Assembly (NCBI GenBank): GCA_004352715.1
Contig: SCFE01000114.1
Location: 1,527,977 to 1,591,976 of the forward strand
Direction of reading: 5' to 3'
DNA from: Hofstenia miamia
Taxonomy: Eukaryota > Xenacoelomorpha > Acoela
Length of the DNA stretch: 64,000 nt
The notes beneath the pieces were generated by a model. It was not told the DNA's origin, did no database searches, and saw only the letters and a program-made list of their open reading frames with translations. Positions 36,232-48,500 of the stretch are shown here, one piece after another; positions within the stretch are counted from its first letter, which is position 1; every line of letters starts with the position of its first letter. Made by a program: the position numbers and the translations under genes.

Positions 36232-37052
36232 GGTTCAAAAAAAAATGGCTGCGGAAATATTTTTGAAAAATGCGTATAGCTCGAAAGCGGCAAATTTTGG
36301 CGAAATGTGGCAAAAATAAAAAAGTTAGCACGTTGAACAGACTTTGTCGCCGTGTGAATCAATTGACAGATACTTAGCTGGTGAAAATGCTACACATCAT
36401 TCTTCAACACAAAATTTTGAAATGCAAGCGAAACGCGATTTACTTGAATTTCTCTATGTCAACGACTCCACCAACCGTGAATATCTGTCGAAACGGGTGA
36501 AAATGCCACCTCGTAGTTTCCGACGTAACATGAAAATCTTGGAAGAAAGGGGAACCTTGGAAAGAAAGAAAGGAAGCGGCCGACATCTCCAAATTTCTGG
36601 CAATGAGAAAAAACGCTTATGTCAAATTGCGCTTAAATGTCCGTCGGCATCAACTCAAAATGTCTGTGATCGTTATAACGAGTTAGTTGGGGCATCCGTC
36701 AGTAAATCCACAGTTTTCCGAGCTCTGAAATCTCAACATGTAATTTTGCCAGCGGTAAGAAAAAATTTGATGGGTTCTATCCCGACGCGTTTGGGCCAGT
36801 NNNNNNNNNNNNNNNNNNNNNNNNNNNNNNNNNNNNNNNNNNNNNNNNNNNNNNNNNNNNNNNNNNNNNNNNNNNNNNNNNNNNNNNNNNNNNNNNNNNN
36901 NNNNNTCTTGAAAACGAAGGAAAATTTGTGGAGAAATGGACTGGGACTGAATAGGCAAGACAAAGACGCAACAGACTCATATTTTCTTATATTATTTTGT
37001 TTGCTCAATGCTTAGAAAAATCTATTATTTCAGCGGCCACTTTTTTTTAACC

Positions 37053-37056
<4 letters not shown>
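36228..37056 (+). mobile_element. Tc1/mariner transposon inserted in a TA microsatellite
   Basis: The ends are CCTTGGTTCAAAAAAAAATG and, inverted, CCTTGGTTAAAAAAAAGTGG, each bordered by TA inside a TA run. It contains the transposase frame listed separately and a 105-N gap. The known length (829 bp) depends on the true gap size. Confidence 0.88.
36344..37015 (+). pseudogene. Tc1/mariner transposase, N-terminal part, with gap
   Basis: The frame is open from at least 36344. The first ATG is at 36422 (MQAKRDLLEF). It encodes two helix-turn-helix-like units: one around EYLSKRVKMPPRSFRRNMKI and one around GASVSKSTVFRALKS, joined by a basic GTLERKKGSGRH linker as in IS630/Tc1/mariner DNA-binding domains. 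The 105-N gap starts after NLMGSIPTRLGQ. What follows (LKTKENLWRNGLGLN, then a stop) shows no DDE motif. The catalytic core is therefore either in the gap or deleted. Only 105 bases of N are shown, too few for a full catalytic domain, so a deletion derivative is likely. The coding of the N-terminal half is unbroken, suggesting a fairly young copy. Confidence 0.75.

Positions 37057-37086
<30 letters not shown>
37057..37086. repeat. (TA)n microsatellite, right of mariner
   Basis: Continuation of the TA run interrupted by the mariner. Confidence 0.95.
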
Positions 37087-37089
<3 letters not shown>

Positions 37090-37571
37090 TAGTATTTTTA
37101 TAATGGCACTATATCAGACGAATATTGCTTTGAATTTCATGCGATTATTATAGGAAGATTGATAGTGATAATTGAATTATTAAGTGATAATCATTAGAAA
37201 ACTGCAGTTTTATAGTCATTCCCTTAAAATTTTGACTGAATTCGTTTTCTTACTTTTGTGGAAAATTTCAATGGCACATTCTACTTAGGGAATAATGAAT
37301 ACAGTTACGCAATGACCCCAGGCTTGCCCGCCATTATCCGGATTGCAGCCCTGTCCTATCCCAACCCATTTTTTCACATATTTTTCTATGTCATATTTTT
37401 AACTATTACGAAGAATTCCATTAATGATTTCTATTTATTTATGTGTTGAGCAAAAAATCAATTATATATATATATATAGTGCAATTTGTTAAAGTTAATG
37501 ATATTTACACACATATGATAGTGATGCGTTTTTTTGGTTGGACTTGAAAAATAGCCTTAAGAGGGATACCC

Positions 37572-37816
37572 CTGAGATAATTAGCGATGTGATGATCAAA
37601 AAGAAATCGAGCGCGTTCGATTTCCTTGTGATCGTCACATCGCCAATTATCTCAGGTGGTTAGACATGCGATTCAATCAAAATGTGACAGATCATTTTTG
37701 AACAAATCACTAGTCTAACCGAGGCCTAGCAAACCGAGATAATTAAAGATGTGACGATCACAAAGAAATTATGCGCATTTGATTTCTTTGTTATTGTCAC
37801 ATCGCCAATTATCTCG
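37572..37816. repeat. Two tandem 82-84 bp hairpin-forming palindromes
   Basis: 37572-37655 and 37735-37816 each fold into a near-perfect stem. In the first, the arm CTGAGATAATTAGCGATGTG pairs with CACATCGCCAATTATCTCAG around a short AGCGCG loop. The two palindromes are direct copies 163 bp apart, and the spacer repeats too (GTGGTTAGAC, GCAGATCA, CAATCACTAGT). They are probably the two ends of a foldback-type element or a tandem MITE. Confidence 0.8.
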
Positions 37817-38858
37817 CGTGGTTAGACGTGCAACTCTTTCAAATGCCGCAGATCACTTTTTAACCAATCACTAGTATCACTGTGGCCTCTTGCGAAATAT
37901 CACTGTAGCCTCAACCTCAATGCTATATCTTTGTACAATAATGATGAATTGCACATTTTAACCAATTACGAATGTAACTAAGACATTATTTTTTCATAAT
38001 AGGAAAACAGTTGCTTATTTATGGTGGCTCTAAAATTCTGATATTGATGGTCATTTGCGTAGACAAGACTTGACATTCGATATCTTTACTCGAATTTAAA
38101 GTGACTGAACCGACTTGACTCGATTCAAACTAAAATATCCCGACTTGCAGGGCCCTGGATTGAACCATAGCCATCTTTTGCTAAGCTTTACCAAAACGCA
38201 GTCCAACTTTTGCAACATTTAGCTTAATAAAATATAAATTAAGCTTTATTCCATGACATAAATGGCGTAATATGTTGGCCTCTATAGTAAATGTATATTA
38301 ATCATTAAGAATCACTATTAATTTGAATCGCCTAGTAAAAGTTTCTTTGTACATATAACATTTTTTTTTCAAACCGTCCTCTGTGGAGAACATTTATTTC
38401 ATAATGTTTTATTGCATTTGTGCTTTCTACGAAGGGTATAAGCACAATGTTTCACCCAGGGCCTTTACGGGGGGGGGATTTCCTCCTCTAAATTCACAAT
38501 TCCCCCGCCCCCAATAGACATGACAAAAACCTCAGCACTCTGCAGGTCTATGTTAAAAAATATATAATTGTTTTTATACCTCAAATGTGTTGCAGACTGC
38601 AAATTAAGATCAATATTTGTGATATTTTACAAATTAAAATGTCATAATCTTTCCAGTAAAAAGCAATCACTTGACAATGTGTCATTTCGCTAAAGTTTCT
38701 CAGTGAAAAATATATATCTAATTACAGTAAATCATCTGAAAATGCAAATATCTCAATTCATATTGTAAATTATTGTTCTTTTATCATATTAAGAATGCCT
38801 TCAAAAAGACGGGTCTCCTAACTGCGTAAAAATGCGATAGATGTGCAAATGAATGTAT

Positions 38859-38891
<33 letters not shown>

Positions 38892-39757
38892 CGTCATCCC
38901 AGGATATCTCAAGACTGAATAATTTCGAAAGAACAATACCTGGTACTTGATTCAAATAACGCATGTGAAGTAATTTGTTTTTTAGGCTATAAACAGTCAA
39001 GACATTATGCAAAGTTAATATGGAGATGCTATATAAATATATATAAAAGTGGCAATACATTTCTTTCATATATACGATTTATGTTCAAATATCAAATGTT
39101 TATGTTCCAAAGCACTATTCTATCACAATTAGCCTTTTGCAATAAACAAAATCTGTTTAACTTGATTAATATCATGTATATTACAAATAAGGCAACCTAT
39201 AAAATTCTAAAGTGTAATCAAATGGTGTGAAAAAGTAGCAAAATGCATAGATTTTCTACTTCAAATGTAAGAATAAGAGCATAGTGATTTTTTAAATATT
39301 TTTCTACACATATATGTTTGTAAGTATAGTGCTAAGCAAGTAAAACTAAATTTACGTTTTTACAGAAAGCAACATTAAAATTAGATGGAATTTCTGCAAC
39401 TGTAGCGCCTGTGTGGAGAATTCTTAACAGCTTTTCTGATACAAATGAGTTAACCTTGGACGTTAGAACTGAAATATGATAAATGTCTAAAACTGTTGGT
39501 TGAACATAAATGTGACTTATAGTAGCACAATAAAACAAATAGTCAGTGAAATTGCATGTCAATAAATGTGTTTATTGTATGTTTCAGACAATGCTGTTTA
39601 AAAACAAAAAGTGACCATAGCATTTTGGTTGCTCTAATTATAAATAACAAAATAACGCACATAAACTATTTGTAATCAATGAGTAGCTATCAAAATATCA
39701 ATGTCAGTTTAGGCTTATACACTAGTATAATAGATAACAAAATCATGAAACGGCAGC
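37817..39757. other. AT-rich stretch with microsatellite; no gene seen
   Basis: It contains a TA microsatellite at about 38863-38891, a G9 tract at about 38470, and possible hAT-like termini (CAGGGCCCTG near 38153, CAGGGCCTTTACGGGG near 38455) without matching partners. Confidence 0.5.
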
Positions 39758-39765
39758 ACAACTAT

Positions 39766-40360
39766 CAGGCGCGCAGCCAGGATTTCGTTTCGGTATGGGC
39801 ACAAAATAGATTTTTTTAAATTTTGAATGTTGATAAAATTAAATTTTTGATACCTATGCTTTTTTTATTTAACTGTTAAAAATCTATTGTTAAATTGAAC
39901 AAGAATAACGCATACAAAAGATATAATTTTAAAAACTTGACAAGTCAACATTAATCATTCAAACGTAGTTCACTGTAATAAAAAATTCACACTATGGTGA
40001 TCACCAAATCTCTCATTTAATTGAATTATCAAGTTATCAATATAAGGTATATAAACTGATTGTTTAAAGAAAATCTGTGGATCATTAGTTGGGTATCTGG
40101 AGCGATGTATTTGCCTTGTTGCTTTTCTTGGAAAGTGTATTTCTAAATTGACAAACATGAGAAAGGGCTGGGGTGAATTGTCGTGGGATGAATTTGCTGC
40201 TGTGCAAACAAATTAATTTTATCCCTTTCAGCGGAAGAAACAGTGTGATATCAATGTCAACTCCAGCATTAAAGCATTTTTAACTTTTGTTCAGAATTTT
40301 TTTGTCCTTCAATTTCGGGGGTGGCACATGCTCAGTGTGCCCCCATTGGCTGCGCCATTG
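39766..40360 (-). mobile_element. hAT deletion derivative (595 bp) with 8-bp target duplication
   Basis: The left end is CAGGCGCGCAGCCA and the inverted right end is CAATGGCGCAGCCA. Identical 8-mers ACAACTAT flank it at 39758-39765 and 40361-40368. The interior retains part of a hAT transposase on the minus strand, so this MITE arose by internal deletion of an autonomous element. Confidence 0.92.
39970..40158 (-). pseudogene. hAT transposase fragment
   Basis: A 62-codon open frame reads PRKATRQIHRSRYPTNDPQI and then VYIPYIDNLIIQLNERFGDH. This matches the segment of hAT-superfamily transposases (ZMYM1-like group) in which an 'R..RQ.HR.N' stretch precedes 'YIP.LD..I..L..RF..H'. The DDE residues and dimerisation domain are missing. 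It is a relic within the element above. Confidence 0.75.
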
Positions 40361-40368
40361 ACAACTAT

Positions 40369-42900
40369 TCAGAAAAAATATGAAATTTATGGTTCCACAA
40401 TAAAGAATTTTTTTAGCTTGGTTCTGGAAAGAGGCTGTAGTCAATAAATAGATTTTTTGTGACAATTTTTTTAATTTCAAATTTTTGTAATATTTAAGGA
40501 AATACAGGTTATTTCTAGGTATTTTTATTGCAAACCCTAAATTTTTTCATCAAACCTGACTGTAATTTTTAATATTAATGTCTGTTTATTGCATGCTTAC
40601 TTCTATTTAAAATTTGCAATACATTTTGTAACTAATTTGGCTTAGATGAATTTCAATGAAGGTTGAATATGAATGTATCAATCTGTAGTCTGATTTACTG
40701 GACCCGCCTATATTTCAAATTTCAATATCCAACTCTGGCCAAAAGGCGCCTTTACACCGAGAATTTAAATTCTTATATAAAAAAGTAAATCAAGAAGTTA
40801 TTTGCGGCATAGATGTGAAGCGAATTTGATGTAAAAAAATTAATTGATTATTTATTAAATCATCAAATAGCCTATAAAATATAGTTGTCCATTTTTTGAC
40901 TTTTGTATGTAAACCCATTCCATTTGTCTATTAGTAGAAAATTGCAGTTGACGTCTATTTTTTTACAGAAGTTTCATATAAGGCTATTTAATACTTCTGA
41001 TAGATTATTGCAATACATTGGCGGAGTGCATCAATCAATAAAAAATAACAATTTAATAATTCATAAATACCGCCCTATTATGCGATGGTGTTAAATTAGC
41101 TACAAAGCTACATATATTTTATATAAAGTTTTCGAAAGACCTATTGAGGCCCACGAAAATTCTTTAATCAGCAAGAAAATAGCAAAATATATCTTTGAAT
41201 AAATCGTTCTCTAAAATATATATTATGTGGCAAATAAAAAAACAGCGAATTTACAACTTAAAGCATTGATGCATTTTAAAATGACAATTATGCACGCTTG
41301 ATAATTCCGAGGTTAAACTATATACTAATGGCTTTGGCTTCAATGTCATCCTTTCTGAAAATGTAAAAGAAAGGCAAACATCTTAAAGAAATAGGATTTT
41401 TGAATTTTTTGGATTTGGCTGGCTACAGCCTCCATCCAAACAATCCACTTGCGATTTAGCAAATATTTAAATTTCTAATAGGGTGTTTTCCAGACTTGTT
41501 GTTGGACAGTTTTTTTCTGTCCCATTCCCAGCCCATCACACGAACTCACGACAACCATGTTAGATAACAATATTTAATTTATAGCGCATTATCATAATTT
41601 TTAGAGATAGGAAATATATGACTGTCAATTTCTCAAAATATTATTTTAGTCTGATAAGACTATTTGATGCATAGATGCCGAAATATTCTGAAAAAAAAAT
41701 GTTGAAAAACAATGAAAAAGCAGATGTTTAAAACACCGTTTCAAACGTGTTTAAAACATTACATGTTTTTTTTTCATATATAAACATACATTCAGAAGGG
41801 ACACTTCGGCAAAGTTTCGTCCCACGACTGGTCGTATTGACCATGGCTTTCTTTGTCCGATCCCATTCCACGTCCCATGGGACATCCCACGTCCCACGAA
41901 AGGTTTGCTATTTTCTCAAATTACTAAAATATTTCTATATTTCTTATTAGCTGTCTCCATATGGAATAGCATTGTGTCTAGTGGCCTTACCCTCAGGCTT
42001 CAGAGTTGCAAGTTGGCCTTGTCTACTCATTTGGTTCAGGTTTCTGTTAAACTAAAAAAATCTTAAGTCATTTGCAAATTGGATTTACATACATTGCATG
42101 AGCGAAGCTATTAAGTTTATCAGTACGTTTCACTGAATCTCAGTTTTTCAATGGGGAAATTTAACAATGTTATAGATAATTGTCTATGACATAGCATGAC
42201 CACTAGAAATAAAAATGGTCTATTGTAGCAAATATATGTACATACATTTATTATACTATCCTTTCCCAAATTTCTTAGGCCTCTCATAATATTTCAACAG
42301 CTGCATACTTCAGCATTGTGAAATTTCCACGGCAGACATGACCAATGCTAATAAATTTGTAATCCAGTATATTAATAATAAAATTTGCTAGAAACAAAAT
42401 TTAACACAAAATATGTTTATATTTCAACTGTCTAACAACCTGTAGTTGCAGATGAATATCAAAAGCTGGTGATTTTTCCAATTGCTGCCAAAAGCTAATG
42501 TCAATATGTTTAGTATTTTTTGTTTCAACATTGCATTTCATACCCGAAAGGTACTTGTTAGTTTCTCAGAAAAAGTTTTGAGAAAGTAGGACTTATTATC
42601 AATGTTGAGAAACAGATTGTCATCGTAAAGGTCCGTGAACCTTTGTCATTGTTTATAGTCTTAAACGCAGGCGTATTCAAACGCATTGTTGATGGGTGTG
42701 TTAATCTAATGATCGCTTTATGTATGAATCACTGTAATTATGTTTTGGCCTAAGTTGCCAAATTCCCTTTTGCTTAGATTTTTTATTGTTTAAGCTACGC
42801 CTAAATTAAGTGCCTGTCTTCAATATTGTTTGAAGATAATTACTCCTGTTAAGTAGATTGGCACGGTTGCTAGATATCTACCGAATTTATTGCTTGAAAC
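40369..42900. other. AT-rich stretch, no gene seen
   Basis: No gene or complete element seen. A C/G-richer block at 41800-41905 (repeated GTCCCA/TGGGAC words) and CAGACTTGTTGTTGGACAG at 41492 suggest another decayed hAT end, but no partner or duplication was found. Confidence 0.5.
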
Positions 42901-42907
42901 TGAAGAG

Positions 42908-44365
42908 ATGAAACAAGTCGTGTTAATTTCTGTCCTATTTTTTATTGCTGCTCTTTCAATTGAAGCGCATAGAAGACATCATCGTCAGCATCGCGTAAGC
43001 TGTTATTGATATTTATTGAAGGAGGGGAAATACGTATGTAACAATTCATTTTTCATATGTGAAAAGAGTAAAAAAACTTTATCCAAATCCTATAGGTCTG
43101 GCCTTTTTTACTAATGTAACTACATCCAGGATATGTGTAGTAATTTTTTATTTAATGAAGAAAATATTTTTCATATTATCATATATTGATTACAATTTTA
43201 CAATGAACCAGGCGAAGCCCGACTATTCTTTTTTAGTCTTCTAAATGGGATTTCTGGCTTCGTATCCTTAAAATAAACGGATTAGGATGGATCAGACTGA
43301 TCTCAAGCCTGAAATATCAGCCTGTTCTCAACTCTAGTACTTGTGTTTATCAAGGAAAGCTTGCATAGAAAGTGACACAATATGGGCTGAATCGATAAAA
43401 TTTAACAAAAGTAACAAAATTATAGCAAGTAGAACGTTTTGAAATTTCCGAATAAATATAATTTCAGTTTTGCAAAACATGCAGAAGCCTAGAAATAATT
43501 GCCATTTAGATATTTCATCAACTTTAATAATCTACTAAGAAGTACTAAATCAATAAATCAATATACTATTTCCCATGTTGCCATAGAAACAATTTAGAAA
43601 TGTAGCCCACACTATTTTCATTTTTAAGTCTTTTAATCTATCTTGGTTTTCATAATGTATTTTTGCTGCATTTTCTATTTATATCATATATAAGACGACC
43701 TCGTGCATTTATATGGCCAATGTTATGCATATAATAGAAACATAATTTTACTACTGTTACAGATGTGGTGAGCAAAATTCAATTTACACATCTCAGTATA
43801 ACTGTGCGCACACATACAAATCAGAATAATTGGGCTTTTGAATTTGGGTCATTACAATTAATGGTTCGTACAAGCGTTTGAGTGTGTGTTTTTAGAGTGC
43901 GCCATTAACAGATTATTCTATTAATTTGATCGATTAAGCATTAATTAGGTAGAACATGTTTATACAGAGCTCACATAATTTTTGTAAATTTAGATTGAAG
44001 AAGAAGTCAAGAAAGAAGATAAAAGTTTGCTTGAACAGATTGTTGTGAGTTGTTAATTTTTTCCTGTATCTTACAATACTAGCAAATACAAGTGTATTAA
44101 AAATGCTTGTCAATGAATTAATGAAAAGGAAAAGAAGAAATATCCTTAACTAAAATATAATAACAGCAATGAAATATATCTACAGTATATGTATTTAATG
44201 ACTCACAGCATTTTTTAATAGAATAACATATACTTTGTAAATTATCTCTACTTTACTCTGAAGAATCTTAAGATTTGTATTTAGGGAAAACGACATGAAC
44301 AATACAACAACAACATTGTTTATGATAATGATGATGAGCATGACAATGACTTCATAAATGTTTAA
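42908..44365 (+). CDS. Three-exon secreted peptide precursor (candidate host gene)
   Basis: Exon 1 (42908-42994) starts with ATG and encodes a clear signal peptide (MKQVVLISVLFFIAALSIEA) plus a His/Arg-rich stretch, ending at a GTAAGC donor. Exon 2 (43994-44044) follows a TAAATTTAG acceptor. It has 17 codons (EEEVKKEDKSLL), ending at a GTGAGT donor. Exon 3 (44285-44365) follows a TGTATTTAG acceptor, begins GKR, continues with an Asn/Asp-rich acidic tail (VYDNDDEHDNDF) and ends in TAA. All three exons are in phase 0, giving 72 codons, with introns of 999 and 240 bp. GKR directly after a hydrophobic end (LLEQIV) is a classic amidation/dibasic cleavage site, so a neuropeptide-like or other secreted regulatory peptide is a fair inference. 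Family unknown. Exons 2-3 occur again at 45055-45426 through an assembly duplication. Confidence 0.55.
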
Positions 44366-45588
44366 GCACAGTAAGAAGTAAACTTCAGTCTTATAATGAT
44401 ATTTGACTTTGAATATGTAGTTATAATATAAAGTATTGTGCATTCTCCTATTATATTTTTATTAAAACAATTGTTATTTTTAAGTCATTCCATGTGAAAG
44501 ATCTTTCTTAAAATGATTAATTTTAATNTTTTGCAAAACATGCAGAAGCCTAGAAATAATTGCCATTTAGATATTTCATCAACTTTAATAATCTACTAAG
44601 AAGTACTAAATCAATAAATCAATATACTATTTCCCATGTTGCCATAGAAACAATTTAGAAATGTAGCCCACACTATTTTCATTTTTAAGTCTTTTAATCT
44701 ATCTTGGTTTTCATAATGTATTTTTGCTGCATTTTCTATTTATATCATATATAAGACGACCTCGTGCATTTATATGGCCAATGTTATGCATATAATAGAA
44801 ACATAATTTTACTACTGTTACAGATGTGGTGAGCAAAATTCAATTTACACATCTCAGTATAACTGTGCGCACACATACAAATCAGAATAATTGGGCTTTT
44901 GAATTTGGGTCATTACAATTAATGGTTCGTACAAGCGTTTGAGTGTGTGTTTTTAGAGTGCGCCATTAACAGATTATTCTATTAATTTGATCGATTAAGC
45001 ATTAATTAGGTAGAACATGTTTATACAGAGCTCACATAATTTTTGTAAATTTAGATTGAAGAAGAAGTCAAGAAAGAAGATAAAAGTTTGCTTGAACAGA
45101 TTGTTGTGAGTTGTTAATTTTTTCCTGTATCTTACAATACTAGCAAATACAAGTGTATTAAAAATGCTTGTCAATGAATTAATGAAAAGGAAAAGAAGAA
45201 ATATCCTTAACTAAAATATAATAACAGCAATGAAATATATCTACAGTATATGTATTTAATGACTCACAGCATTTTTTAATAGAATAACATATACTTTGTA
45301 AATTATCTCTACTTTACTCTGAAGAATCTTAAGATTTGTATTTAGGGAAAACGACATGAACAATACAACAACAACATTGTTTATGATAATGATGATGAGC
45401 ATGACAATGACTTCATAAATGTTTAAGCACAGTAAGAAGTAAACTTCAGTCTTATAATGATATTTGACTTTGAATATGTAGTTATAATATAAAGTATTGT
45501 GCATTCTCCTATTATATTTTTATTAAAACAATTGTTATTTTTAAGTCATTCCATGTGAAAGATCTTTCTTAAAATGATTAATTTTAAT
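43468..45588 (+). repeat. Perfect 1,060-bp direct duplication across a single N
   Basis: 43468-44527 and 44529-45588 appear identical base for base and are separated by one N at 44528. Both copies contain exons 2 and 3 of the peptide gene. Perfect identity plus the N joint points to an assembly artefact. Confidence 0.92.
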
Positions 45589-48500
45589 AATTAAAATGAT
45601 CACATAAATTTAAAAATAAATACATCAAAACATAAATCCTTCATTTATATGTTCATTTATATTTTATGGAACCTATCAGAGCAACCATCCTTGCATGAAA
45701 ATAAATAATATTTCAGTTTACAACACAATCATCAGTAAATGTTTTACAAAGTAATCGCTCTGTATTTCTTAGATTTTACAGCAATAGCTAATTATTCCAA
45801 TTTTAAATAATTTACATTAATTTATATGTGTAATCATTTTTGGCTGCTTCAGCTCTTGAATAAACCGACATATGTCTACATACATGTTTTTATTAAAACT
45901 TTTAAATTTCCTAAAACTGTTATACTCCGTTGAACGATTTTGAATCCAATTCTTAAACAATTTTTTATAATTTACGTTGGACCATGATCACAATTGAACG
46001 TTGAATTTTGTTAAGGCTAGCGCTGAATTGAATAATATTATAAATTTAAGGATTTTTTTTTATACTGGCAGCACATGATCTCTTTTAAAATTTTCGCCAA
46101 AAAATTTTCAATATATGATTTCACTGATATATATTCTCTAGTAATTACTCAAAAATTCAAATATTGTAGCCATTTTGAAATATGACTTGCTTTTTAATAT
46201 TAAGTTATTGAAAAAAGAATTTCTTAGATTCGTTTGTGTCTTGCTGGTTATAAATATTCTTAAATGTGATTAAGATTTAGCTTAGTGTGTGAGAAGAAAG
46301 TATTTGTTTAGGCAAGAAAATAATTTCTTTATTAAAGGTTCCATTAGACTTTTAGCACCAATCCCAAACTCTTTCTATTTAAAACCAACCCTAGTGTTAA
46401 TTTGACCAGATACATACACTTTCCAATATTGACACAAGAGGGTAATGTTGCAACTAAATACATGCAAGATGTGTTAATCTAAATGGTAATATACAAACCA
46501 AAGTTATTTTAAAATTGTTACTATGATCACAATTTGATCATAATTCTTGTTTGCTACAAATTGTTACATATGTAAATTCATTTACATCATCAACAACTTC
46601 AATTCCAACTAAAATTCACCATTTATCTGGAGTCAATTATGCCTTTCAAATCATTAAATTCAATTTAATCAAATAAATTTATAAAAAATTTTATGGAATA
46701 TATTGTTCACGTCACAATATAGAAACTATGATTACTTTTAAAATGCAAATTTTATCAAAATTGAAATTTCTCTTGAACAATGTGAATTTTTTAAAGTATA
46801 ACTTTGCTAGAATATTTTTAATCTATTTACACATATTTTTAGAGAGCGGGTGCTTCATTTTTCTGCACAATACACTTTATTTGGAAACAGTTTCATAAAT
46901 ATAATTTTATATTTTGTTTCTCATTTTCATAACGATAAACATTTCATTTGAATTTATTTGAATATTGTATAAATTGTATTTTTGTGCAAAATACAAGGCT
47001 TATCATTTCAAAAAAAACTTACATAAAACAAATTTCATTTTGCAGTTTAGTTGCTCAACCGCAGGGGAAGCATGTCTACAACTTTTTTCGTATAAAATAA
47101 GTGGCTTTTTGATGTGCAAAAAAAGTTTGTTGTTTATCCTTTAATTAAAATTAGCTTTAGTGTAACGCTGCGGAGTTCGATTTTCTAATTTCGGCATATT
47201 TAATTATGACAACTATCAAACTCTTATTGGTAGTGCACAGGAACTTTAAATCAAGGAGCTTGAAAGGAACGTCTGCTGACATTGCAAGACTCCGATATTT
47301 GCATTGTAAAGTTTGAAATAGTAATTTTTGCTCAAAAAAATTTTAATATAGGCAAGGACTTGGAGAATTCAATTTTAGTAGAACAAAATGCAGCAAATCA
47401 TTAAACGATCGAAGGAAGAATGTTGGAACATTGCTAGAGAATATTGGGCTTTAGGCATTTGCAATTTTTGAATATAATATTTTGAGCATGAAAGTTGTGA
47501 AAACCTATTTTCTGTTGAATAGATTACCATTGAATACCCTATTTTTATAAAAATTCTAAAAACATTATATTTGGATTCTCATTATTGACAATACAGATTT
47601 CATTTTAAGTTAATTTGAATATTGTTTTTCAATTTTGGCAAAAGATCCTTGTGTAGAACTTACAGCTGTTATTGTACATCATAAATCCCTAGTATTTATG
47701 TAGACTACATTTCGTATACTTCTGATAAATTTTATGTCAAGGAAATGCTGTTTCCCATTTGTACTTTTGAGTATATGGTCCTGAATCTCATAAAATATAT
47801 TTTTTTGAAACATTTTTTTTAGTTTATCATTATTTGAAACTTCTGTGAGCAGAATATAATTTTTACATATGTATAAAAACTTTATGTCTTTTGACCTTGC
47901 ATGAAACTATATTTATTTGTAAATTTGAATTTTTGCAAATATTTAACTTTCTACTAAAGTAAAGTATTATCTGCAGATATCTTAAGCTCTAATTATGCTA
48001 TGATTTCAAAGAAAACATTCAAAATTGGGCAGTTTTGAAAAAATAATATCAAGATTGCATATCTAAATTCAATGTGCAAAATTTCTTTTTTTAAATAATG
48101 TAAAATTGTTTGAATAAATAGGTAATCTAACATTTGAATTCTTCCGAAAAATGTATTTCAAGGTCCATGTATTCTTTTGAGTATATATTCAAAATTTTTT
48201 ACGTACAGGTATTTGACATTCTAGTACATGAAATCATATGACCTACAAAAACTTGCCCGGATGTGTGATACACAAAATATACGATCTTACATACATACTT
48301 TGTAATAGAAAAAATCAATACACATTTCAAAAAAAAATCATTTAATGATAAATACCTATGATACATTATTATATCATGGCTTTTTCCATTTCACTTAATC
48401 ATTTCTTAAGAAGATATATTGCTATAAGTACTAAATTTTTCAATCACAAAAAGAATGTTCTAAATTTGAACAAAATGTGCAGTTAATATAAAACCTTGTA

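Noticed and set aside
38148-38520. hAT termini at CAGGGCCCTG and CAGGGCCTTTACGGGG
   Set aside because: The termini do not match each other and no target duplications were seen.
41492-41905. hAT element starting CAGACTTGTTGTTGGACAG
   Set aside because: No matching right end or 8-bp duplication was found, so boundaries cannot be supported.
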